Notes: a model not told the origin generated them from the letters alone. DNA of 19,686 nt from Bacillota bacterium (GCA_023459275.1 JAEWVC010000083.1:1-19686), one strand, 5' to 3'. Positions 1-6,327 are shown, counted from the first letter of the stretch. Numbers and translations: made by a program.

Positions 1-76
1 CCCCATCCCCTTCCGGGGGTTCCAAGGGGGGGTCACCCCCCTTGGCGGGAGTCCAGAGGGCAGAGCCCTCTGGCGT
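1..76 (-). repeat. Double-hairpin intergenic element, copy A
   Basis: On the minus strand two near-perfect stem-loops follow each other: the first has arms CCAGAGGGC and GCCCTCTGG, the second arms CCAAGGGGGG and CCCCCCTTGG, joined by ACTCCCG and followed by AACCCC. The architecture matches elements at 843-906 and 10088-10140. The Spo0A-like reading frame runs through it without a stop. Confidence 0.75.
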
Positions 77-789
77 AAATGTTGGGCGGACATGGCCAGA
101 AACTCCCGCGTGGTGGGTTTGCCCCGGTCCGGATCGATGGACAGGCCAAAGTGTCTTTCAATGGCCGCCATGTTCCCGCGGCTCCAGGTGGCCTCTATGG
201 CATGGCGCGCACAGCGCTCCACCGCCGCCGGGGTGGAGGAAAACCGGGCCGCGGCGGCCGGGTACAACCGGGCGGTAAGGGTGTCGATAAGCAAGGGAGA
301 AGGGATGACAAGATCCATCAAAAAGGTCAAATAGCCGTGGCCTTTCAGGCCTTCGGGCATACCCAGCTCCCGGAAAAAAGCTTCGATGCGCCCCTTCCTT
401 AATGAGGCATCCATCAGTGCCAATGCGCCTTGCAGCTTTTCTTCCGCCCGGCGCAGGGCGGAAAACAGGACCGCAAAATCCGCGCCGGCAGGCAGCGCTT
501 CGTCCACGCCGGCAATGCCGCACTCCTCCTGGCCCGGCGCGGCAAGGAAGACCACTTTCGGCGGGCAGGGCATCCCCATTTTCCGCAAGGAGGAAAGGAC
601 CTCCGGACCGTCCAGCAGCGGAAGCACCTGATCCAGCATGAGCACATCCGGGCCCAAGGCGGCAGACTTTTGGAGGGCGCTCCTACCGTCATCGGCGAGG
701 AGAACGGAGCAGTCGCTGCGCTCACTCTCCAGCAGCAGCCGGAGTGTTTCCCTTCGCGCACCTGAGCGCATGGCAAGCAGCACCCGCAT
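1..789 (-). CDS. spo0A: Spo0A-like response regulator, 3' end beyond the window
   Basis: The reading frame is open for 263 codons from ATG at 789 to the window edge; an AAAGGGG ribosome site lies 8 nt upstream. Residues ~125-240 match the Spo0A C-terminal DNA-binding domain: LYPAAAARF, RHAIEATWSRGN, RGKPTTREFLAM. Spo0A is the master regulator of sporulation, activated by a phosphorelay at an Asp of the N-terminal receiver. Here the receiver (1-~105) keeps an Asp in the expected LD position (D53), but the acidic pair near the N-terminus is absent (LLAMRSG), the conserved Thr is Ala (FLAAPGQ) and the KP motif is not recognisable (EALPAGAD). It sits directly after spoIVB, the classical spo0A location, 138 bp downstream with a double hairpin between. 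After about residue 240, where Spo0A normally ends within a few residues, the frame continues through a second double-hairpin repeat. Either a divergent true Spo0A or a phosphorylation-independent paralogue. Confidence 0.82.
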   Translation of the reverse strand, partial: MRVLLAMRSGARRETLRLLLESERSDCSVLLADDGRSALQKSAALGPDVLMLDQVLPLLDGPEVLSSLRKMGMPCPPKVVFLAAPGQEECGIAGVDEALPAGADFAVLFSALRRAEEKLQGALALMDASLRKGRIEAFFRELGMPEGLKGHGYLTFLMDLVIPSPLLIDTLTARLYPAAAARFSSTPAAVERCARHAIEATWSRGNMAAIERHFGLSIDPDRGKPTTREFLAMSAQHLRQRALPSGLPPRGVTPPWNPRKGMG

Positions 790-842
790 GAAGAAGACCC
801 CTTTCCGCGTGTTTGTTTCGCCGGAAAGCGGGCCTTCTCCTG

Positions 843-906
843 CCAGGGGAGACCCTGTCTCCCCTGGACCCTGCTGCCAAAGGGAGATATCCCTTTGGAA
901 TCTCTA
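843..906 (+). repeat. Double-hairpin intergenic element, copy B
   Basis: Stem one has arms CCAGGGGAGA and TCTCCCCTGG with loop CCCTG; stem two has arms CCAAAGGGA and TCCCTTTGG with loop GATA. Linker (ACCCTGCTG) and tail (AATCTC) resemble copies A and C although the stems differ in sequence. It lies between spoIVB and the Spo0A-like gene. It has no T-run, so it is not a typical terminator, but it could attenuate read-through or protect the spoIVB mRNA 3' end. Confidence 0.75.
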
Positions 907-927
907 TATTGTTATGTGTGGTGCAGG

Positions 928-2223
928 CTACAGTGCGTCCGACTGCTTAAGCATCCACTCTATGTACAGGCCGTATCCCTGGGTGGGGTCGTTGACGTAC
1001 ACGTGGGTCACCGCGCCGATGATATGCCCGTCCTGCAGGATGGGGCTTCCGCTCATGCCCTGGACGATGCCCCCCGTTCTCTCCAGCAGCACGGGGTCCG
1101 TGACCTTGATGACCATGGATTTGGGCGCGGGGGAGGTTTGCTTGTTGGCCTGGATGATTTCCACTTGGTACTCCTTCAGGCCCTCGCCGTCGATGGTGGA
1201 AAGGATGGTGGCCGGCCCCGTATGCACGGAGCTTATCAGCCCGATGGGAAGCCCATTGGGGTACAGGCGGTTTTCAGGGGTTTCATCCATTTTGCCGTAG
1301 ATGCCGTAGGTGGTGTTCTTTGCGATATCCCCCAGCTTTTCTTTTTCCCGCAGGAAGGAGCCCTTCAATTCCCCCGGCGTGCCCTTTTTTCCTTTTTGAA
1401 TGTCCACCACCTCGGCCCGCATCACCTGCCCAAAGTTCACGGTAAGGATTTGGCCAGTGTCCGCGTCGGTGATGGCGTGGCCCAGCGCGCCGTAGGACTT
1501 GGATTCCGGATCATAGAAGGACAGGGTGCCTACCCCGGCGGTGCTGTCCCGTACCCAGATGCCCAGACGGTAACTGCCGCTGGACTGGTCTTGCTTGGGC
1601 GTTAAGGATACCTCCATGGGCCGGTTGTCCCGCAGCATCTTCACCACCACAGGCCTGCCGGAGCTCTTGGCTACCAGCTCGCTCAAGTGTTCGCTGCTTT
1701 CGATATTCTGCCCGCCAAGCTGCATCAGCACATCCCCGGGCCGGATGCCAGCCAGCCGCGCCGGGCTGGCGCCGTTTTCTCCGCCCAGGTCGCTGGTGCC
1801 CACCACCAGCACGCCCTGAGTGGTGAGCGCAACGCCCACCGCCTGCCCGCCGGGGATGAGCACCCGCTCCGGTTCCACGGAAATTTCCACTTTTTTAAGG
1901 GGCAGGATGCCCAGCAGATCAAGGGAAAGCACGGCGCTGCCCTCCTGATTCCCCGTCAGGTGGACATTGCTGGCCGCGCGGCCGTTCAGCGTTTCATCGG
2001 TGGAAGAAAGAACGGACACATTCCCCTTTTCCACACGGATGGAAAAGGGCAGCCCCAAGGACAGCGCCTGACGGTGACCGGCGGTGACCGAAAGACGGTC
2101 GGGCAGGTGCATCACTGCCTGGGCCTGCGGGGTAAAATACCCGATGACAAGAAACAGGGATAACAAGATGCCGATGAGATGCCGGACCCTGTCCCGCTTT
2201 TTACCGAACCGATATCTGCGCAT
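928..2223 (-). CDS. spoIVB: SpoIVB peptidase (S55 family serine protease)
   Basis: SpoIVB is secreted from the forespore and signals to the mother cell; in B. subtilis it triggers pro-sigma-K processing. The 431-residue protein has a basic N-terminus and one hydrophobic segment (~15-36), a PDZ domain (~125-205, with the LAGIRPGDVL carboxylate-binding region) and an S55 domain. Candidate triad: His249 in GALGHAITD, Asp376 in KVTDPV and Ser391 in GMSGSPI. The Asp-Ser spacing of 15 equals that of the B. subtilis enzyme (D363/S378). ATG at 2223 follows an AGAGGCG site and lies ~25 nt after the expected start of a sigma-G-type promoter. The Spo0A-like gene follows in the same direction, the normal Firmicutes order. 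A BofC-like gene, encoding a relative of the known SpoIVB inhibitor, is at 17342. Confidence 0.96.
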   Translation of the reverse strand: MRRYRFGKKRDRVRHLIGILLSLFLVIGYFTPQAQAVMHLPDRLSVTAGHRQALSLGLPFSIRVEKGNVSVLSSTDETLNGRAASNVHLTGNQEGSAVLSLDLLGILPLKKVEISVEPERVLIPGGQAVGVALTTQGVLVVGTSDLGGENGASPARLAGIRPGDVLMQLGGQNIESSEHLSELVAKSSGRPVVVKMLRDNRPMEVSLTPKQDQSSGSYRLGIWVRDSTAGVGTLSFYDPESKSYGALGHAITDADTGQILTVNFGQVMRAEVVDIQKGKKGTPGELKGSFLREKEKLGDIAKNTTYGIYGKMDETPENRLYPNGLPIGLISSVHTGPATILSTIDGEGLKEYQVEIIQANKQTSPAPKSMVIKVTDPVLLERTGGIVQGMSGSPILQDGHIIGAVTHVYVNDPTQGYGLYIEWMLKQSDAL

Positions 2224-2254
2224 GAGGTCGCCTCTTCTTCGCGTTGTTCAGCCA

Positions 2255-2284
2255 TAACATGGGCGCGGCACGGTGAAAATATGC
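2255..2284 (-). promoter_or_regulatory. Sigma-G-type promoter of spoIVB
   Basis: On the minus strand GCATA (2284-2280), an 18-nt spacer and CATGTTA (2261-2255) match the sigma-G consensus GHATR-N18-CATXHTA at every position. B. subtilis spoIVB is transcribed in the forespore by sigma-F and sigma-G, so motif and gene agree. No convincing sigma-A pair was seen between spoIVB and the divergent kinase on this strand. Confidence 0.75.
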
Positions 2285-2316
2285 TGGGAAGGACAGACAG
2301 AGCCTGCTTTCGCGCC

Positions 2317-2345
2317 TTTACAAAACAAGTTCTGTCCTGTAAAAT
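2317..2345 (+). promoter_or_regulatory. Sigma-A promoter of the ROK kinase operon
   Basis: TTTACA (2317-2322), a 17-nt spacer and TAAAAT (2340-2345) each match 5 of 6 consensus bases. The -10 box overlaps the in-frame ATG at 2344, so translation must start further down, at 2383. Confidence 0.7.
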
Positions 2346-2382
2346 GGCAGAAGAATTTATAAGAATTGTGGGGAAATCGCGT

Positions 2383-3273
2383 ATGTTATTGGGCGCGCTG
2401 GAAGCGGGCGGAACCAAGATGGTCATGGCCGTGGGGGATGATACGGGCCGCATTTCCGGCAAGGTCAGTATTCCTACCACCACGCCGGAGGAAACCATGG
2501 CGGGCATCCTTTCGTTTTTTGGGAAATATCAGGTGGAGGCATTGGGTGTGGGCAGTTTTGGCCCTGTGGATTTGAATGTGTCCTCCCCTACCTATGGGTA
2601 TATCACCTCAACGCCTAAGCTGAAGTGGAAGAACTTTCCGTTCTTAAAAACGCTTGCGGACGGGCTGCATGTGCCCGTCGGCTTTGATACGGATGTAAAC
2701 GGCGCCGCGCTGGGGGAAAGTGTCCTGGGCGCGGCGCGGGGCCTTTCAAACTGCCTGTATGTTACGGTGGGCACGGGTATCGGCGGCGGGCTGGTGATGG
2801 AGGGGCACCTGGTCCACGGCCTGGTGCACCCGGAGCTTGGCCACATGCTTTTGCGGCCGGAGCCTGATGACCCTTCCCCTGCCGGGTTCTGCCCGTATCA
2901 TGTGAGCTGCCTGGAAGGTCTGGCCTGCGGGCCTGCCATGGAAAAACGCTGGGGGAAACCCGCCCGGGAACTGCCTTTGGACCATCCCGCCTGGCCGCTG
3001 GAAGCGAAATATTTGGCCCAGATGTGCGCAAACGCCATTCTTACCCTTTCGCCCGAGAAGATCATCCTGGGCGGCGGCGTAATGCAGCAAACGCACCTGT
3101 TTCCCATGATCCGCAGAGAAACGGCCCGGCTTTTGAATGACTATGTGCGCCATCCCGCGATCCAGAGCGGTATGGAGGGGTACATCGTCCCGCCTGGGCT
3201 TGGGACGGAAAGCGGCATCCGGGGTGCCTTTTTGCTGGCGCAGAGGGCACTTGAAAAAAGGAGCAGCCTATGA
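2383..3273 (+). CDS. ROK-family fructokinase-like sugar kinase
   Basis: A cytosolic sugar kinase, most like the zinc-containing ROK fructokinases (ScrK/GmuE type) that phosphorylate fructose or a related hexose with ATP. From ATG 2383 (296 residues) the motifs are EAGGTK (7-12, phosphate binding), DTDVNGAALGE (102-112, with the catalytic Asp), GTGIGGG (130-136), ELGH (151-154) and CPYHVSC (170-176); the last two form the ROK zinc site. Upstream in-frame ATGs at 2179 and 2344 are excluded because the promoter -10 box lies at 2340-2345. Only a weak GGGGAA precedes the chosen start, so this could be a short or weak initiation site. The stop overlaps the next ATG (ATGA), indicating translational coupling to the DUF3842 gene. 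The exact sugar cannot be told from sequence. Confidence 0.9.
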   Translation: MLLGALEAGGTKMVMAVGDDTGRISGKVSIPTTTPEETMAGILSFFGKYQVEALGVGSFGPVDLNVSSPTYGYITSTPKLKWKNFPFLKTLADGLHVPVGFDTDVNGAALGESVLGAARGLSNCLYVTVGTGIGGGLVMEGHLVHGLVHPELGHMLLRPEPDDPSPAGFCPYHVSCLEGLACGPAMEKRWGKPARELPLDHPAWPLEAKYLAQMCANAILTLSPEKIILGGGVMQQTHLFPMIRRETARLLNDYVRHPAIQSGMEGYIVPPGLGTESGIRGAFLLAQRALEKRSSL

Positions 3274-3719
3274 ACGTATTGGTGATGGACGGACAGGGCG
3301 GAGGCATTGGCCGGGCACTGGTGGAGGGCCTTCGGCAGGCGCTGCCGGAGCTTGATATCACCGCCGTGGGCACCAATGCCGCCGCCACCTCCGCTATGCT
3401 CAAGGCCGGAGCGAACCAGGCCGCGACGGGGGAAAACGCGGCTGTGTTCAATATGCGCCAGGCGGACGCCATCCTGGGGCCTATCGGCATCCTGGTGGCC
3501 AATGGCCTGATGGGGGAGGTTACGCCCCGCATGGCGGCGGGGCTGGGGGAAACCCTGGCCGTTAAGATCCTGATCCCGGTACACAAGTGCCGTGTGGAGA
3601 TCGCCGGGCTTAGAGACGCGTCCGTTGGCCAGTATATTGCCTCCGCAGTGGAAATGGTGCAGAATATGGCGCGGACAGAGGCAAATGCGCAGGGGCAGAA
3701 AAACGGAGGAAACATATAA
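3270..3719 (+). CDS. DUF3842-family protein
   Basis: A 149-residue protein beginning MNVLVMDGQGGGIGRALVEG, a glycine-rich nucleotide-binding-like turn after a first beta strand. A middle region contains GPIGILVANGLMGEVTP and a third IPVHKCRVEIAGL. I recognise this as the DUF3842 family of Clostridia; its function is unknown. The alternating hydrophobic pattern suggests a small Rossmann-like fold, which is an inference. ATG overlaps the kinase stop by 4 nt, with an AAAAAAGGAGC ribosome site inside the kinase gene, and its own stop overlaps the next start by one base. It is therefore the middle gene of a tight three-gene operon. Confidence 0.8.
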   Translation: MNVLVMDGQGGGIGRALVEGLRQALPELDITAVGTNAAATSAMLKAGANQAATGENAAVFNMRQADAILGPIGILVANGLMGEVTPRMAAGLGETLAVKILIPVHKCRVEIAGLRDASVGQYIASAVEMVQNMARTEANAQGQKNGGNI

Positions 3720-4804
3720 TGCCGGTCATCCTGCTTGCTGCCTTGTTGGTTTTGGGGGCGGTTTTCCTGGCTTTCCGCATCCGGCGGGCGCCCAAAGCGG
3801 ACGCCAATACGCTGCGCCAGCCCAAGATACTGCTGTATACAGGAGCCTTTGGCTGCTTTTTCTTTGGGGCGTTCCTGGTGATCCTGGTTTTCTCGCCATC
3901 CCTATTGGAAGACGGCTGGATTGCAGGGGCCCTTATGCTTTTTTTCCTGGCCGCCTCCTTTGGCGCACTCCTGATGTACGCGAACTGGCGGGTGGAGCTT
4001 GGTGAGGGCGGATTTACCTACCATACCTTTTTGGGAAACGAACGGGTCTATTCTTACGCCGACATTCTTTCCTATTCCCACGGGGCGGACAGCCTGATCG
4101 TGCATATGAAGGACGGCAACAAGCTGCACTTTGAGCGGATCAACGCCGGCGCCTTCATGCTGCTGCTGCACAAGGCTTTGGCCATGCCGGGCGCCGCGGA
4201 GGCGATTCTGGAAAACAGGCCGCGCTTTCTGGGGGTGGAGATGCAGTCCAGGCGGCAGCTGGTGGGCGCGGTCCTGCTTGTATCAGGCCTCCTGCTATTC
4301 GGCCTCGGCGCCGCGCTCTTCGCCTTTTCCAGTACCGATGCGCCGTACAGCCACGCCAACGTACGCACGGCGGCCATACGGTATGAAAGCGGGGAGATAA
4401 CGGATAAGAACAGCGATCAAAAGCGCTTTCTCTTCAAAAATGACAAAGGCGCAGCCTACCGTGTCGGCAGTCTCGCCTATGATGTTTTTGCCGCGGAAGA
4501 TTTTTTGAACGATATTCAAAAAGGCGACATCCTGTACCTGAAGGTGCCAACCGCCCAGGCGGACGCAGGTGTGTCGCCCATGGATGCGGTATCCATCGAA
4601 AACAGGGAATGGAGCTATTTGTCCATGGAGGATGTAAACCAGCGGTATGTGGAAAACGGCATGCTGGAAAGGGAACTCGGGGCCGGCCTGGCCCTTTTTT
4701 CGGCGCTGCTGATGCTGCTGACCGTCCATATGCTCAGGCACCCGGACCGCCTGCCCCGCCTGCAGCGGGGGTTCTTCGGGAAGGAGTACAGGAGCTCTCT
4801 ATAA
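3719..4804 (+). CDS. Uncharacterised membrane protein with central cytosolic domain
   Basis: A 361-residue protein with hydrophobic segments at about 2-20, 38-60, 66-85, 180-203 and 325-342. Between the third and fourth a soluble section of about 90 residues (NWRVELGEGGFTYHTFLGNE, YADILSYSHGADSLIVHM) resembles the bacterial PH-like strand pattern common in small Firmicutes membrane proteins. A second soluble region (~205-320) contains a strand-rich stretch resembling the extracytoplasmic part of DUF3592-like proteins. The start overlaps the preceding stop (TAATG), and GGAGGAAAC lies just upstream, giving tight coupling with the DUF3842 gene. I do not recognise a specific function; it ends the operon. 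Confidence 0.75.
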   Translation: MPVILLAALLVLGAVFLAFRIRRAPKADANTLRQPKILLYTGAFGCFFFGAFLVILVFSPSLLEDGWIAGALMLFFLAASFGALLMYANWRVELGEGGFTYHTFLGNERVYSYADILSYSHGADSLIVHMKDGNKLHFERINAGAFMLLLHKALAMPGAAEAILENRPRFLGVEMQSRRQLVGAVLLVSGLLLFGLGAALFAFSSTDAPYSHANVRTAAIRYESGEITDKNSDQKRFLFKNDKGAAYRVGSLAYDVFAAEDFLNDIQKGDILYLKVPTAQADAGVSPMDAVSIENREWSYLSMEDVNQRYVENGMLERELGAGLALFSALLMLLTVHMLRHPDRLPRLQRGFFGKEYRSSL

Positions 4805-4806
4805 CG

Positions 4807-4986
4807 CCCCTGCGGAGCAAGTTTTCCATACACGCTTCACTGGCCGCAAGGCCGTGGCTTTACAAGGGAATCCTGCAGCCTCCCGGAAATAACAAAGTCA
4901 TTTTCACAAAACGGACAACCCCTGCGGAGCAAGCTCCGCAGGGGTTGCGGGTTTGGGCGGAACCCAGAGGGGCCCCGCTTTATTGA
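4807..4986 (+). repeat. Inverted repeat with duplicated left arm and terminator-like hairpin
   Basis: A perfect 15-bp inverted repeat with only AA between its arms runs 4916-4947 (left arm CAACCCCTGCGGAGC). The 15-base stretch CCCCTGCGGAGCAAG from it is also present at 4807-4821, right after the membrane-protein stop, so either copy could pair with the right arm. A second structure at 4946-4979 has outer arms GCGGG/CCCCGC and an inner GGGTT/AACCC, followed by TTTATT; this is the best terminator candidate for the upstream operon. The remainder of the 4805-5110 gap, where the operon converges with the CAP gene, shows nothing I recognise. Confidence 0.6.
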
Positions 4987-5110
4987 ACGCCTGAAATGAC
5001 CGGGAAACACCGTGCGCGAAACGGTTGGGGACAAATCAAATGGATACGCTTGCCTGCCGCATCTGTTTGATTACAGCGCAAGCTTTCCTCAGCCATTCAA
5101 ACACCAGCTC

Positions 5111-5815
5111 TCACAAGCCGGGATTTTTCCCGACTGTGGGCGTGGCTGCCGGCTTGTTTTTCAAAGCCTCCAGGTCGATGGACTGCGAAAGCTTTTGCTT
5201 GAGCTCCAACTGGCTTTGGGTGGATTTTCCTCCGCTCCCTGTCCCGGATTGAGAGGACGAGGAGGGCGCACTGGCCGCCTGCGAGTTACTGGCCGCCTGC
5301 GAGTTGGCGGTCGCCTGTGAGTTTTCGGTGCTGCTTTTGGTGGAGGACTTTTTGGTGGTCTTCACTTCATTGGCGAACACCTGCACCCAGTAGGTGACGC
5401 CGTCGATGACGACGGTGGCAACGCCCATTTTGGTGAACTTCTTGTTCAGGATATTATCCCGGTGGCCTTCAGAGGACATCCATCCATCCACGATGACTTC
5501 TGCGGAAGACTGCCCCATGGCCAGGTTTTCACCACGGTAGGAGGCAGTGACACCGGAATCCGAGAAAGCGGTCTTCCATTCCTCGCCGTTGGGGCGGGTA
5601 TGGCTCCATGTTTCAACGATTTCCTGAGCGCGCAATTGGGCCACGCGGGTGAGATTTTGGTCCAACTTAAGATCCTTCAAACCGGCCGCTTCGCGCTCTT
5701 CGTTGACCAGCGCGAGAACGTCGGAGGATTTGTCAGCCAAGGCACCCGTCAGGGTGGTGGAAAATACGGTCAGAACAAGAAGAAGGACGGCCAATGTTTT
5801 TGCGGAACGGATCAT
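5111..5815 (-). CDS. Secreted CAP/SCP-domain protein, c-di-GMP riboswitch controlled
   Basis: A 234-residue exported protein. Residues 1-27 form a signal peptide (basic start, hydrophobic core, then GALADKS). Residues ~32-151 form a CAP domain, with SHTRPNG (71-77), GENLA (95-99), GHRDNI (117-122) and YWVQVFANE; His72, Glu96 and His118 occupy the usual CAP cavity positions. Residues ~152-205 are a Ser/Thr/Gln-rich linker with repeated NSQA units, and a short charged tail follows. It has no sortase motif or SLH domain, so attachment is unclear. Bacterial CAP proteins are usually secreted or surface proteins; their biochemical role is poorly defined. ATG 5815 has GGGAGAA 5 nt upstream, immediately after the last of four c-di-GMP-I aptamers, which makes control of ribosome access plausible. 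Expression is probably tied to lifestyle or surface behaviour. Confidence 0.9.
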   Translation of the reverse strand: MIRSAKTLAVLLLVLTVFSTTLTGALADKSSDVLALVNEEREAAGLKDLKLDQNLTRVAQLRAQEIVETWSHTRPNGEEWKTAFSDSGVTASYRGENLAMGQSSAEVIVDGWMSSEGHRDNILNKKFTKMGVATVVIDGVTYWVQVFANEVKTTKKSSTKSSTENSQATANSQAASNSQAASAPSSSSQSGTGSGGKSTQSQLELKQKLSQSIDLEALKNKPAATPTVGKNPGL

Positions 5816-5828
5816 GAAAATTCTCCCT

Positions 5829-5912
5829 TCGGAAACTGGCTGTCATGCGGCTTGCGCCGTTTAGACCCTGTAGCTTTGCGTCGCGGGCTTTCGCCCGTTT
5901 TGCCTTTTTCGG
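5829..5912 (-). ncRNA. c-di-GMP-I (GEMM-I) riboswitch aptamer, unit 4 (gene-proximal)
   Basis: Read on the minus strand: GGCAAAAC, a P2 hairpin CGGGC-GAAA-GCCCG, GACGCAAAGC, CAGGGTCTAAA, a small CGGC/GCCG hairpin, ATGACAGCCAG. This is the GEMM-I layout of a GNRA tetraloop on P2, the conserved GACGCAAAGC joining segment and a terminal AGCC. The P3 pairing GTC/GAC replaces GCC/GGC of units 2 and 3, a compensatory change. Its 3' end lies about 3 nt before the ribosome site of the CAP gene. Confidence 0.93.
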
Positions 5913-5991
5913 TAACTGGCTGCCATGCGGCTTGCGCCGGTTAGGCCCTGTAGCTTTGCGTCACGGGCTTTCACCCGTTTTGCCTTTGGTT
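5911..5991 (-). ncRNA. c-di-GMP-I (GEMM-I) riboswitch aptamer, unit 3
   Basis: Same layout: GGCAAAAC, P2 CGGGT-GAAA-GCCCG (with a U-G pair), GACGCAAAGC, CAGGGCCTAACC, ATGGCAGCCAG. The G directly before CAAA, equivalent to the ligand-contacting G20 of the V. cholerae aptamer, is kept, which favours c-di-GMP over the cGAMP-type variants. Confidence 0.93.
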
Positions 5992-6073
5992 CGGCAACTG
6001 GCTGCCATGCGGCTTGCGCCGGTTAGGCCCTGTAGCTTTGCGTCACGGGCTTTCGCCCGTTTTGCCCTTTGCG
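5992..6073 (-). ncRNA. c-di-GMP-I (GEMM-I) riboswitch aptamer, unit 2
   Basis: Same layout: GGGCAAAAC, P2 CGGGC-GAAA-GCCCG, GACGCAAAGC, CAGGGCCTAACC, ATGGCAGCCAG. It starts 82 nt from the equivalent point of unit 3. All core residues seen in the other units are present. Confidence 0.93.
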
Positions 6074-6155
6074 GGAACTGGCTGCCATGCGGCTTGCGCC
6101 GTTTAGACCCTATAGCTTTGCGTCGCGGGCTTTCACCCGTTTTGCCTTTGGGAAG
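6072..6155 (-). ncRNA. c-di-GMP-I (GEMM-I) riboswitch aptamer, unit 1 (promoter-proximal)
   Basis: Same layout: GGCAAAAC, P2 CGGGT-GAAA-GCCCG, GACGCAAAGC, TAGGGTCTAAA, ATGGCAGCCAG. Its P3 pair is GTC/GGC, a G-U wobble. Units 1-4 repeat with periods of 80, 82 and 80 nt and no terminator between them. Confidence 0.92.
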
Positions 6156-6327
6156 AACGCGGTCTCCCTCATATGGACCGGCAAGTTGCATTTCGCACGG
6201 CTGTTTCGGGTTTCTTTCGGCGATCCCCCCTTTCCCAGATGAGAAGGTCGTTGAGAATGGGACAATTTTCCATATCTGTTCCGACACTTTCCCACTACAT
6301 GGTATACGATTTCGGAAAAAAAGTCAA
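6156..6327 (-). promoter_or_regulatory. Sigma-A promoter and 5' leader of the riboswitch array
   Basis: On the minus strand TTGACT (6327-6322), a 17-nt spacer and TACCAT (6304-6299) form a sigma-A promoter; transcription would start near 6291. That gives a leader of about 475 nt to the CAP start codon. The first ~135 nt (6156-6290) precede the aptamers; I see only a CGGTC/GACCG hairpin near 6162-6182 and no known riboswitch class. Confidence 0.7.

Noticed and set aside
790..927. Independent promoter or 0A-box before the Spo0A-like gene
   Set aside because: Only a weak CGGCGAA resemblance to a 0A-box and no sigma-A or sigma-H pair could be found; read-through from spoIVB is the simpler reading.
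638..1605. Plus-strand open frames opposite spoIVB and the Spo0A-like gene
   Set aside because: No domain signatures or ribosome sites, and they are antisense to recognised genes.
5829..6155. CRISPR array
   Set aside because: Repeats of ~80 nt with no unique spacers; each unit is a complete c-di-GMP-I aptamer.
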